Positions 11,000-21,818 of a DNA stretch of 64,000 nt are shown piece by piece. How positions within the stretch are numbered: position 1 is the stretch's first letter; each line of letters begins with the position of its first letter. Origin of the DNA: Cymodocea nodosa (taxonomy: Eukaryota > Streptophyta > Magnoliopsida > Alismatales > Cymodoceaceae); NCBI GenBank assembly GCA_036874045.1, contig CM072340.1:6463001-6527000 (forward strand). The letters run 5' to 3'. Both the position numbers and the translations under genes were made by a program. The notes below the pieces were generated by a model. That model saw only the letters and a list, made by a program, of their open reading frames with translations. It made no database searches and had not been told where the DNA came from.

Positions 11000-12600
11000 T
11001 GTTAGGACCTTAAGGCTTACCAGAGGAGGGGTGAATGGTAATAATTCATTTCTTAACCTTTTAGAAGTAGTTTAATGTAAAGAGATAGCAATCACACAAT
11101 ATAAGAAATCACACAGAGATTTTTAGGTGGTTCACCACTAACAGCTAGTCCACCCCCAAGGGATACTTGGGCTTCACTAAACTCTTGCAAACTTACAATC
11201 ACTTGCTTTAAGGTTTAAGTAAGAACCAACCAACCATTCACTTGAGCTTCCTTGTCGAAGCTTCAATCAATCCTTTTTCTGAAGTTTTGATCTGTGCACT
11301 TCAGTAAACACTAGCTTGTGAGTAACAAAGTTAAGTACGTGATGAGCTTCTGAAATTTAGTTTGTAAACGTTGAAGATGATTTGATCTCTAAAGCTTTTC
11401 TTCTGTTGAGCTTGGTGTAAGTATGTGTATGAGCAAAAGTTGTCTAAATCCGTTGTCTGTATCTTATATAAATACCAAATATGTGTAACGATCATATTTT
11501 CTTCCAACGGATGTATTCTACTGTACTTGATTAGACTTCAGTCCCAAATACGGTAAGTTACCATTCAGAAAGTTATTTCAAGATGTTCTTCCGATTTTCA
11601 TAACCTTTCGGATAGTTAGCTATGTAACTCTCCGAAGAATATCTGTAACTCATCGAAAGATCACTTAAACCTTTCTGCCATGTAGGATTCCAAAATATAT
11701 ACTGCAAGCTATCATTCAATCGGATACTTATAACTGTAACTTACCGAACAGTTATTTAACTATCAGATAGTTGGCTACAATAACCCTCCGTTTACTTTCC
11801 AATTGTTTTAATTTAGCACGTGCATAAAAGACTAACTTAAGTTTCGGATGGTTATCCTTGTAACTCACCGAAACACTTCAGGATTTCGAATAGTTATCTT
11901 TCTAACTCTCTAAAAACTTATTTTGAGCTTCTCTCTGGAATTCTGCACGTGGGAAATTTAATGACTTAAGTTTCGGATAGTTAAACTGTAACTCACCGAA
12001 ACTTTCTTGAATGTTCGGATAGTTATCTTTCTAACTCTCCGAAATCTTATATGAACTTCTGTCTGGAATTCTACACGTGGGGAATTTAGTGACTTAAGTT
12101 TTGGATAGTTAAACTGTAACTCACCGAAACTCTCTTCGAGATTTCGGATAGTTATCTAACGCTTCATTTTTCCTTTTAAGCTTTTGACTGCCGGCTTCTC
12201 CATTCTGCACGTGCATAATAAGATGACTTAAGTTTCGGAAGGTAATACCTCCGTAAATGAAACTTAGATAGTTATCTAACTTTCCGAAAAGTCCTTTAAG
12301 CTTCCGTTTTGTATTTCTGCATGTGATTAATTGAATGACTTAACTTTCAGATAGTTATACCTGTAACTCTCTGAAAAGTCCTTTAAGCTTTCAGATAGTT
12401 AACTCCTTAACTTTCCGATCATTCAATCCTTTCTTAACTATCTGATTTTCTGTAGCAGCATATTCTGAGATTTACTGCAATCTGTTTGCTACTTCAATTT
12501 GTTTGCCTTCTGATCTTTTTGCTGTATTGACTAAACCTGATAAATACAATTCAAAACCTTACATTGATTTTTGCATTATCAAAATCTAGAGGTCCTTTCA
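11000..12600 (-). repeat. copia-2 5' LTR (1601 bp)
   Basis: TG at 11000 to CA at 12600, next to the TSD copy ACCTT. It holds tandem blocks of about 130 bp, each with a hairpin pair (TTTCGGATAGTTA and TAACTCACCGAAA) and a G-box CACGTG (11817, 11946, 12074, 12208). It retains the segment with the TATA box that the 3' LTR has lost. Confidence 0.94.
11462..11470 (-). promoter_or_regulatory. TATA box of copia-2 5' LTR
   Basis: Minus strand reads TATATAAGA. It is downstream (in element orientation) of the G-box hairpin array and corresponds in position to the AAGTATATATTC of family B LTRs. Confidence 0.6.
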
Positions 12601-12605
12601 ACCTT
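12601..12605. repeat. target-site duplication ACCTT, right copy (copia-2)
   Basis: Exact copy of 4972-4976, directly after the terminal CA of the LTR. Confidence 0.93.
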
Positions 12606-13084
12606 TTAGGCTAGTATATGGAAAAAGTTGTCATTTACTAGTTGAAATTGAACATAAAGTTTATTGGGCATTAAAAACTTTGAACACTAATTTAAATCAA
12701 GCTACTGAAAATAGGAAAATGCAATTGATTGAATTAGAAGAATTTAGGAATGAAGCTTATTCGAAGACTGTAAGAGAAAAAGAGAAAATGAAGTTCTGGT
12801 ATGATAAGAAAATTATCCCAAAAACCTTTGAAATAGGAGAAGAAGTATATCTTTACATGACTAGACTCCATAACCATCCAGGGGGGAAATTAAGATCTAG
12901 ATGGGTAGGACCTTATATAGTTCGAAATATTTACTCCTATGGAGCTATTGAAATTGAAAATCCTAAAAATCAGAATATATTTAAGGTAAATGGACAAAGA
13001 CTTAGACCTATTTTGAAGATACCAAAAAGTTCTTTTGAAATTATAGAAGAAGTAAGAGTAGAGTACTACTCGAGCTTTACTTAG
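12606..13084 (+). pseudogene. Athila-1 integrase C-terminal part
   Basis: Continues the 4913-4976 frame: [21 protein letters not shown], then (12680-13084, open 134 codons) ELEEFRNEAYSKTVREKEKMKFWYDKKI, a GPY/F module (RSRWVGPYIVRNIYSY), FKVNGQRLRPIL and the natural stop. About 90 percent identical by eye to Athila-2 integrase (44139-44540). The first half of the gene (D,D,E core) is off-window. The C-terminal GPY/F module belongs to gypsy integrases and is thought to help target choice. Confidence 0.9.
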
Positions 13085-13814
13085 TAAGAAATTTTCTAAG
13101 TATATATAAAAAAAAAGAAAAAGAAATCTTATTTAAACATAGTCACGGTTCAACCGAAAGGAATTATCAGTTTTACCGAAACATATATTAAAAGAAAAAA
13201 ATAGTCATGGTTCAATCGAAAGGAATTATCGATCTAATCAAAACATAAAAACATAAAAAAAAACTATATATTATTAAGTGAAAATGTAGGTGTTACCGAA
13301 GCATAGTATTGGTTCTACCGGAAGAAAAAATATATATACAGAATTTAATTTCGATTCAATCGAGGAATATAATGGTTTGACCGAAATGCTAAAATGTTGA
13401 AAAAAATTAAGAGTTAGTTAGACAGGAAATTCTTCGGTCTAGACCGAAGTAAATTATTATTATAAGTATTTTTATTAGTTATAACTTTACGGAAAGTTCA
13501 TTGAGTTATGCTTAACTCAACGAACTTACTCCGTTGAGTCTAAGATTAGTCAACGAACTTACCTCGTTGAGATAACTATAACTCAACAGAGTACTGTAGT
13601 TAAGTCCACAGACTTAGTCCATGGAGTTAACTGTAATTCCACAAAGAGATAGATGAGAGAGCGAGAGTTTACACGGGAAAATGACCTGATTACCTGCCTA
13701 AACTTAGGGCTTATTTATGTTAAAACTTAGGATTTGGGGGCATTATCCACAGAATCATTTAGAACTTAGACCAGTAGAGATTAGAGCGATTCCGTTCCAT
13801 TTCGTAACTCCACG
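13085..13814 (+). promoter_or_regulatory. Athila-1 integrase-ORF3 spacer rich in short hairpins
   Basis: Non-coding. The first half repeats GGTTCAACCGAAA-like words and their partial inverses (13146, 13205, 13310, 13374 and others). The second half repeats ACTCAACGAA and CGTTGAGT arms (about 13500-13640). A TTATTTATGTTAA element occurs about 100 bases before the ORF3 start. The corresponding spacer in Athila-2 is 43473-44138, inverted. A promoter role for ORF3 is inference. Confidence 0.55.
13432..13449. repeat. perfect 18-bp palindrome
   Basis: CTTCGGTCTAGACCGAAG equals its own reverse complement. It is the most symmetrical member of the TTCAACCGAA hairpin group in this spacer. Confidence 0.9.
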
Positions 13815-15811
13815 ATGACACCAGAATTCTAGGAGGATGCAATTGACATGTCAGAATTTCTTAAAGAATCGAAAGAATGACACACAAGGCAGAAGATCAG
13901 AAATACGAGGGAAAAAGAGCTACAAAAGGTAGAATCTGACATTTTCTACTAGAGAAGAGTTTTAGTTGATTTAGGCATAAAAATACCTCAAATTATGGAA
14001 AAGAGAATCAAAGTAGCAACGAAAGTTGTTGTAAATAGAGAAAGACGAATTAGGCCAAATAATGAAGTTGCCCTAGAATTGATCCAACGTAAGTCCTGAC
14101 TCTAGTTCAAAAGACGCATAGGTAGACGGGTTCAGTGGGCAATCTTGGAGCAACAAAGGAAAGGAAATGAAGAACAAGCAACTGAAGAACAACATGAATC
14201 GACTGCTAAAAGACCTATCTCTGAGGAACAGCAGCTAGGACCATCCATTCCACTACCAAGGCCGTTAGAAAGAGCAGCATTTTTAGGGCCAATTACGCTA
14301 GAGGAATGGAAAGAATTTGCAGAGCTGGTGAAAGTTGCCAAGAGCCAAGGAAATTCTGAAGATATGGCTATGGCAAAATCTCATTTACTTTATGATGCAC
14401 TTTGTAGGAAAAGGGTCGAAGAAAAGTTGAAGGCCCAATACAAAATTAAAGTTGAACAACATTAAGAAGTAGCTTGAGCAAGTGCTGTAAGAGAAGCTAA
14501 AGCTGGTCCTTCAAGATCAGCAATTATAGAAAAAGTTAAATAGGAAGAGTTAGTACCAGTGACTCGAGGGCCTGCAGAACCTATTTTTGTAGATTTAATC
14601 TCAAAAGAAGAAGAGGAAGATCAAGCATAGTTAATTAGAAGAAGGAAAGGAAAAGAGATAGTGCCTGAACATCAAGACGAGATTAAATCTGAAATGCAAA
14701 TATCAGTAGGGCCTGTAGAGAAAATTTTTGTAAACCTGCTATCTGATTCTAAGGAGGAGCAGGAGCAGTAACAACAAGAGCAAAGAAGAGAAGGAAAATA
14801 GGCTGAAATTAATTTGCAGCTTGTACAAATAGAAGGAACAGAAATTAGAGCAGAAGCTAATTTGCCCATGACTCCATCCCAATCTGCCATAGGATCAGAA
14901 AGAATAGTGACAATGTAGATTAGTAGTCAGGAGGAAGAAGAAAGAGAAGAAGCTGAACAAGTACTCATTGAACAAGAAAGGAATGACTCGACAGATTCCA
15001 CTGAAGAGGGAGAAACTCTTTAGCAATTAATTGAAAGAATTCAAGATAGAGTGGAGAGTTCTACCGACTCTCCACCACAAACAGAAGCAGAAGCAAAAAT
15101 GCAGGAATCTCTAGAGCATTCCCAACCAATTCAAGTTCAGCACATGGAAGAGGAAATTCAAGAACAAACCCCTCTAGAGTAACAAATTCAAATTCCTGAC
15201 CTAACTAAAGCAACAATTTTAAATGAAGTACACTTTTGGAGTCAAGAAGCATATAATAAATATCAAGAGATTAGGGGTTATGATATCATAAACAATAGAC
15301 TAGTAAACTAGGATGATATGCAAGAAATTAAGGACTTATTTGAGTTCCAAGGTCTACTGCAATTTATTTCTCAATAGAAAGGGCATGCAGTATACGAAAA
15401 TCTAGTGCCCTACTTCTATGCCAATTTGAGAGACGAAGAACGTGGATTAATTTCCAACATGTAGCAAGCAGATGTACAGATAACACTAGAGCTATCAATT
15501 ATAGAAAGCACAACTACCATTGAGTGGACAGAACAAGAAATCAAGGACAATTTAGCTATCAATCCTAATGTGCTATTATTAAAAAGACTGAAGCACTTAA
15601 ATGGTAAAGCACACATGATAGCTAACATTTTGATTAAATATGTCTACCAATGATAAGGCCATGATATTGAATTAAGTCAGTTTGTCAAATGGGCCACATA
15701 TGCAGTTGTGAATAAGATTCAAGTTAATTGGTCTGCAGTTTTTATCTCCAAACTAAGAGTAGTAAAGAAGAAATTATGTTATGGAGATTTGATTCCACTG
15801 CTAATGGTGGA

Positions 15812-17567
15812 TGTTGAGTATTTTGTTTTGATGATGTGTACTGAATGAATATAATCATATTTGCTCAATTACTATTGCTTATGAAAAGAAATTAAAATCA
15901 TCAATTAATACAGAAAAAACTTATTGGCATAAATACTTGTCTGTATTGGATCTGAAGTTAATAACTAGTCGTTTCATTGCATTAATTTCTCATTTAACTA
16001 AACGTTAAGTTAACGTGTGTTTTTATTGAATAGCATGATATGTTTTAAAGTTATATCTTTTGTATCATGAACAGTGCACGTTTAGACAACTCATTAAGTT
16101 AGAGTTTTGTTTGTATAGAGGTCACGTGAGAACTCGTTAAGTTAGAGGCTTAAAGGTTAAAATAGGTCACGTGATAACTCGTTAAGTTAGTGAGTAAAAG
16201 AAGAGACGAACTCGTTAAGTTAGTGTTATACACGTGGTGAAATTATAAGTTACGAATGTTGTATTGTATCACGTGAGGTGCATATGTTTAACTCATTAAG
16301 TTAACATAACTAAACACGTTTAGTTGCTATATTGAACACTAAGGCAACGCGTTAGGTTAGCGTTATAAACTTAAGTTGTTATTTTTTGCACGTGGTAAAA
16401 TTCTTATTATAAAAACATTTGTTTATGACTGAATCAGTGAGTTAAAGTTTTTTTCGGAGACTTACAGTCGTAACTATCCGAAAGGTAACTTAAGTCATGT
16501 TTTCAGGTCTTGACACGTGTCTCACTAGTTTTATGATATAAAGAGCTTTTCGGTGACTTACAACCGTAACTATCCGAAACTTAAAGTATTTTCGGTGAGT
16601 TATCGTTTAACCTTCCGAAAGAAAGGTTAAGCTGGTTCGTTGAGTTAGCATAACACCACGGACTTAGTTCGTTGAGTTAGTTACAGTACTTGTCACATGA
16701 AATGGCACATGAGGAACTCGTTAAGTTAGAAACGTTAAGTTATATATATATACTTATGTTACTCGTTTAGTTAACATTAAAGTAACGACTTCGTATTACA
16801 CTTGATGGAAAATTCTTTAGACGAGAAAGTTTATTTTGCTGGAAATTTTTCAGAGATACAGGACTGATGATTAAAGAAAATTCGAAATATAAACATGGGT
16901 TAGAACGTGTGTGATTCGATGAAGGAAAAAGAAAAGACATAGAGAAGTGGAAAACTGGTAGTGGTTAAACATGAAGGATATGCATGAAATGAAGATACAA
17001 TATAAAAGGCATAGAATTCTCGTTGATTAAACCATCCTTGCACACAAAATGAAAAATCTTTTCAAGGATCAAACTATCCCTACACACCAAAAGAAAAATC
17101 TCTTTCAAGGATCAAAAACACCTTCTCAGGGAAAATCTTTCAAGTGGAAGAAAATTCAGTGAAGTAGAAAAAGGTATTATATATGTTGCGGAAGATTTGA
17201 AGTATCAGAAGAAAGCAAATTCGGTGAAGTAGAGAAAGACAAGATATTCGTCACTAAAGAATTGCTGAAGAAGAAAAAGAAGAAGAAGAAAGATCTCAAA
17301 CAGGGAGAAATGTTTTAAATTCCGCAAATTAGTTTTCTCTATTTTTAGTTATGAAATTGTTTAGATGATACATGGTATCGAGATATAATTGCATCTACAA
17401 TTTCTGTGGAGAATTGAATTGTATATTGTAATTGAAACCTTGAATAAATATGATTTTATGAAAGCAATGTCTCGACTTGTTTTTGAGTTTTAAAGTTTCA
17501 ATTATATGTTAGAAAATATTAAAAATACATAATTCACCCCCCTCTTGTGTAGCCATACGATCCTACA
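15812..17567 (+). repeat. solo LTR of copia family C (1756 bp)
   Basis: Starts TGTTGAGTATTTTG and ends CCATACGATCCTACA, matching the LTRs at 51604 and 61266. No internal sequence is left. It splits ORF3 between the codons for MVD and IDFSKW. The five bases on each side (GTGGA and AATAA) do not match. Inside are six CACGTG G-boxes (16123, 16168, 16231, 16270, 16389, 16514), many CGTTAAGTTA words, a TATA box (17001-17009) and AATAAA at 17443-17448. It lacks the 3' duplication found in the other two family C LTRs. Confidence 0.9.
17001..17009 (+). promoter_or_regulatory. TATA box of family C solo LTR
   Basis: TATAAAAGG, conserved at the equivalent place in the other family C LTRs (52660 and 62379). 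Confidence 0.7.
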
Positions 17568-17770
17568 AATAATATTGATTTCTCGAAATGGACATCCAAA
17601 AGGATAAGATTTAGAGCCATTTCAGTGAAAGAATACAGAAATTATGCTGCAGCTGCTGGAGTATCTGGACCTTTTAGAGGCATCATTGAGCTGTAGAGAG
17701 GATAAGTCAATTAGAGCAATAATTAGAAAAACTCCAGAAGGAAGTAGATGAACTTAGGAAGACAGATTAA

Positions 17771-18573
17771 ATTGTATTGTTCATCTACTTATACTTATAT
17801 TTGTATGGAAAATATCTGACTGAATGTAAATGTAAATTATTCATATAAATGAATGAATTTTTTTCAGATGTTTCTACATTCGTGTTTGAGAATGAATGAT
17901 GTAATGGATGAACTATATTGAATATTATATAACTGTTTAAACAATGTGCAAGGCTGTTTAAAAGATTTACAAATTTTTTGAATGACATGATTAAATGCAC
18001 GATGTTTGATTAATGCTAAATGTATCTACATGTTGAAAAGTAAAATGTAAATTCTACATAACAGGAAATGAACTGCAAGTTAAATATGCATATAATGTTC
18101 AAATTTAAATGAGTTTTATTTAGAACACTACAGTAATGACATGTATTTAACTTTATTTAAGTTGACAAAATGTAGGAGAGAAAATATAGAAGTTAATACA
18201 AGGAGTCAGTTTTAGAAAATTTGCTAAGTGTTAACTCAACGAAGTAAGTTCGTTGAGTTAACCTTAACTCTATGAGATCAATAATAAAATATAAGGTCAC
18301 TCCATTGAGTTAATTGTAACTCAATAAAGTTAGTTTGTGGAATTAGCAAATAGTAACCGAAGCTAGTCCATTGAGTTAACTGTAACTCAATGAGGTTAGT
18401 TCGTAGATTAAGTGGAATGGTTTTTTTTTATTTAGCCATGAACAAAACTTCGTAGGTTTAGCGGTTACTAAAATTTAAAATTAGAAGTGAAACACGTATC
18501 CATAAAAATAGGAACCACACTACATGTTACAAGACATGTTCTTGCAATGGGATTCATTTGCTTTATGGACGTG
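17771..18573 (+). promoter_or_regulatory. Athila-1 ORF3-gag spacer, left part
   Basis: Non-coding and homologous (inverted) to 40440-41229 of Athila-2. From 18230 it carries AACTCAACGAAG / CTTCGTTGAGTT hairpin arms several times. The spacer is cut at 18573 by Athila-2 and continues at 49253 with a TATA box. No ORF of interest. Confidence 0.65.
18569..18573. repeat. target-site duplication ACGTG, left copy (Athila-2)
   Basis: ACGTG precedes the LTR; ACATG follows the other end at 49253-49257. The uninterrupted site in Athila-2 (near 40440, minus strand) reads GGACGTGCATTATAAA, confirming the join. The single difference is a CpG transition. Confidence 0.85.
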
Positions 18574-20022
18574 TGATTGCCTTATTAACTTCTATTTGTA
18601 ACTTAGTTAATTTATCTTTATGCTTATCAGTAATTCCTTTTTAGAAGTCAACAAACCATCTTTCACACAAATTAGATATTAATTCCAATTTGTATTTTAC
18701 TGCAAGTGCACAGTGTATATTATATTTGTGTGCAAGTACAGGTCGATCCCACAGAGAATTGAGGAAGAATTGTATACTGTTTCATTTTTAATAATGAAAT
18801 TTATATATTCAGTAAGCACTCCATTGAGTTATAGCTAACTCAACGAACTAATCTCATGGAATTTAAGTAATTCAACGAAGCTATCTATCCAATTTAATAC
18901 TGCTATTTAAAAAGGAATTCGGCCAACCATTGGGCGGTTCCATAGATTGTAAATAACATCAATTAAGCTCTTTAATGCTAGTTAATATTAGATTTATCAT
19001 TCTGCAACACTAACATTCAGATATTTCAAACAGTAACCATTAAAATCTTTAAGTATCAGAAATGATTCAATTTCAGTAAACTGTAAAACTATTTTCTATT
19101 TCCTAAATTAAACAAACATGAAACATTCAAAACACTAACAATGATAACATTAATCACGATATAAAACAAACAATACAACACTCAAATACTAACTATAAAC
19201 ACAGATAAGTTGTTTTTGGTATTTTTGTTTTGATATGATCATGAAAATGGGCAAAAGGTGAAATGTAAAAGTAATCTCTATCGATAGTAAAAACTTCTGT
19301 CACTATATGCGATGCGATTACACCACTAAAAATTTAACCACTTACAATTCTGTCTCCTCTCCCTATAGAATCGCGAGTCCAGAATTGCAAGATGATCTCC
19401 TCTTCAACATACTGGCATCAACCCAAAACCAAGGCTAGAAGCTTTACGATCTCTTGAGATATGAGTCAGTGTTTGGTGAAAATAGCTTCCCTTCCTACGA
19501 CGTGATCACTCCTCACAGTGGTTGTCAGGCACCATGTTTGGCTCGGAATCGACCTGACATCATGAAAGTATCCTCACAAACCTTCGATGGTTGGTGATTA
19601 TGGTGGTGGTAGTGATGGTAGTATGGAACTTCCGTCGCTGCTTGTAGATAGCGCGGTCCTCCTCTACACACACATTGGCCACACACTTTTCTTTCCTTGT
19701 CTTTTATATTTCTTAGTAGTAATTGCTTCTGCTTCGATGATCGGTTGGATTTTCTTCATTCATATCAACGATGGAGATTTCTTCTTCCTTCCACGAGCGA
19801 TTTACTACGTGATACGTGCAATCGTGGTTTTGCTTCAAATGTCCTATTTCTATAACAGCTACAATGGCATATTAGAAAATAAATGGTTCGTGGAGTTACA
19901 GATAACTCAACGGACTTACTTCGTTGATTTAACTATAAAACACGTGCAATAAAGAAATAAGCCACTAACATAACGTGTTACCTTAGTGTGTATTCATGTA
20001 ACTCAACGCATACAGTTATGCT
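18574..20022 (-). repeat. Athila-2 3' LTR, distal part
   Basis: Begins TGATTGCC, matching 48458 onward for about 700 bases, then holds about 740 bases that the other LTR has lost. It includes the GGTCGATCCCACAGAGAATTG segment typical of Athila/Tat LTRs, CTCAACG hairpin arms near 18830 and 19900, and a G-box at 19941. The LTR is interrupted at 20022 by the family B array and resumes at 35298. A 121-codon open frame at 19587-19952 lies inside it and has no recognisable homology. Confidence 0.85.
20018..20022. repeat. target-site duplication ATGCT, left copy (family B array)
   Basis: ATGCT directly before TGTTAGTACT; the same five bases follow the last LTR at 35293-35297. Confidence 0.93.
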
Positions 20023-21767
20023 TGTTAGTACTCGAGTATTTTGATAATGCAAAACCTATGTGAGGAAACATATTGTATTTCCAGTTAAGTCTTACTGCAT
20101 TAGATTAGAAGGCTGTTAGAACTATTTCCAGATAGATGAAAAGATCAAGAAGGTTCCAGATGAACAGATCAAGAAGATTCAGCAAAATTGGACAGTTACA
20201 AGTCTAAGTATCCAAAGAGCCAGTTTAAAGTAGTAGCAATGCTATCGGACAGTTAAAAGAATAACTATTCGATTTTACAAAGCCTTTGGAGAGTTATTTA
20301 ATCAGACAGTTAAAGGGTTTGAATGATCGGATAGTTAAGGAGATAACTATCCGAAAGCTTAATGGACTTTTCGGAGAGTTACAGGTATAACTATCCGAAA
20401 GTTAAGTCATTCTATAAACCACGTGCAGAAATATAGAACGGAAGATTAAAAGACTTGTCAGAGAGTTAGATAACTATCCAAGTTTTCTTTTCGGAGAGTT
20501 AAATAACTATTCGAGTTTTTCGGTAAGTTATAGGCATAACTTTCCGGAACTTAAGTTTTTTTTACGCACGTGCAAAATAGAGGAAGCCGGTAGTTGAAAG
20601 CTTAAATGGGAAAATCGAAGAGTTAGGATAACTATCCGAAATTTAAAAGAGAGTTTCGGTAAGTTACAGTTTAACTATCTGAAACTTAAGTCAGTGAATT
20701 TCCCACGTGCAGAAATCCAGACAGATGCTCAAATAGGTTTTCGAAGAGTTAGAAGGATAACTATCCAAGATTTCAAAAGAGTTTCGATGAGTTCCAGTTT
20801 AACCATCCGAAACTTAAGTCATCGAATTTCCCACGTGTAGAATTTCAGGTAGTGGCTCAAATAAGTTTTCAGAGAGTTAGGAAAATAACTATCCGAAATC
20901 CTGAAGAATTTTGGTGAGTTATAGGATAACCTTCCGAAATTTGACAGAGTCAAGTACACAACTATTCGGTGAGTTACAGTTATAGTATTCGATTGGATGA
21001 CAACTCACATTTAAATATTCTGGAATCCTACCTGGCAGTAAATGATAAGTGATTTTTCGGTGAGTTATAGTTACTCTTCGAAGAGTTGCAGAGCAAACTA
21101 TCCGAAAGAACAGGAAAATCAGTAAGTTGACTTGAAATGTTTTTCTAAACGATCACTTGCCGTATTGGGACTTGATCCTAATTAAGTACAATAGAATACA
21201 TCTGTTGGAGGAAAATATGATCGTTGTACATATCAAGTATATATTCAAAATACAGACAACAGATATACGGCAAAGATATACAGTGAGCTACACTCGAATT
21301 CCATTTACACTCAAGTCTGCAAATAGTGAAGAATTTTCAGAAGATCAATTGCAGAAAAAGCTCTTGCACCAAAACTCTGATTGAAGGTTTAAAGCTGTTG
21401 GTTTGTGGCTTCAACCCGAAAGCTACATATAGTGTTGGTTTGAGTTTCGACCTGAAAACTCTAGAGGTTGGTTTACTGAAGTTTTTACCTAAAAACTTTT
21501 GTGTAGTTGGTTCTTGCTATGACTTGAAAGCAAGTGTGTAAGTGTTGATACACTTAGTGAAGCCCAAGTGAACCTTGGGGGTGGACTAGCCAATTTGGTG
21601 AACCACCTAAAAATTTGCTGTGTGTTTCTTATCTCTATTAATTTGCATTATATCAGTTTCATCTCATTTCATTTTTGTTGAATTATTCGATTCAACATTT
21701 AAAGAATTTTAAAAAAATTCACACTTTCACCATTCACCCCCCTCTAGTGAGCCTATCGATCCTAACA
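20023..21767 (+). repeat. family B LTR 1 (1745 bp)
   Basis: TGTTAGTACT to CGATCCTAACA. The U3-like part (20336-21110) is a series of ~130-147 bp blocks, each with a hairpin such as TTTCGGAGAGTTA ... TAACTATCCGAAA (20369-20400) and a G-box (20420, 20567, 20704, 20832). A TATATTCAAAATAC element lies near 21239. Confidence 0.95.
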
Positions 21768-21769
21768 AT

Positions 21770-21781
21770 TGGTATCAGAGC
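21770..21781 (+). promoter_or_regulatory. family B PBS, unit 1
   Basis: TGGTATCAGAGC, initiator tRNA-Met type, two bases after the LTR. Confidence 0.95.
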
Positions 21782-21818
21782 AAGGTTAATCCTTCATAAG
21801 ATTTAACCATCTGGATTT

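Larger units (their letters stand above)
4977..12600 (-). mobile_element. Ty1/copia element copia-2 (SIRE-like), complete with LTRs and TSD
   Basis: A full-length but decayed minus-strand copia of 7,624 bp. It runs from the 5' LTR (11000-12600) through PBS, gag, protease, integrase, RT, RNase H and PPT to the 3' LTR (4977-6037), and is flanked by ACCTT. It sits inside Athila-1 integrase. Gag (IHRPPLFDGSNYRYWKNRMEC), RNase H and the AAAAAGGGGGAGAT PPT match family B elsewhere in the window, so it is a sister family with diverged LTRs. Stops and frameshifts occur in every domain. Assignment to the SIRE/Maximus lineage is from family knowledge, not a computed tree. Confidence 0.94.
13815..17770 (+). 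pseudogene. Athila-1 ORF3, extra ORF downstream of pol (interrupted by solo LTR)
   Basis: Coding runs 13815-15811 and resumes 17568-17770 after a solo LTR. The N-terminal third is charged (EKELQKVE, VLVDLGIKIPQIMEKRIKVA, RRIRPNNEVALELIQRK). The middle is Glu/Gln-rich with two copies of an EPIFVDLIS-like repeat. The C-terminal domain has EVHFWSQEAYNKYQEI, EIKDLFEFQGLLQF, MIANILIK, VVNKIQVNWSAVF and YGDLIPLLMVD, ending with a coil (EKLQKEVDELRK). About 15 in-frame stops. It is colinear with Athila-2 ORF3 and homologous in its C-terminal domain to the family C extra ORF. The domain recalls the putative plant transposon protein seen in Athila elements; position matches env-like ORFs, but I see no signal peptide or membrane span. 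Confidence 0.8.

Noticed and set aside
13085-13640. Hairpin repeats as a possible CRISPR array
   Set aside because: Repeats are degenerate, irregularly spaced, inverted rather than direct, and lie in a plant retrotransposon.
19587-19952. 121-codon ORF with hydrophobic segments
   Set aside because: Lies inside the Athila-2 LTR, is absent from the other LTR, and resembles no protein I recognise; probably chance.
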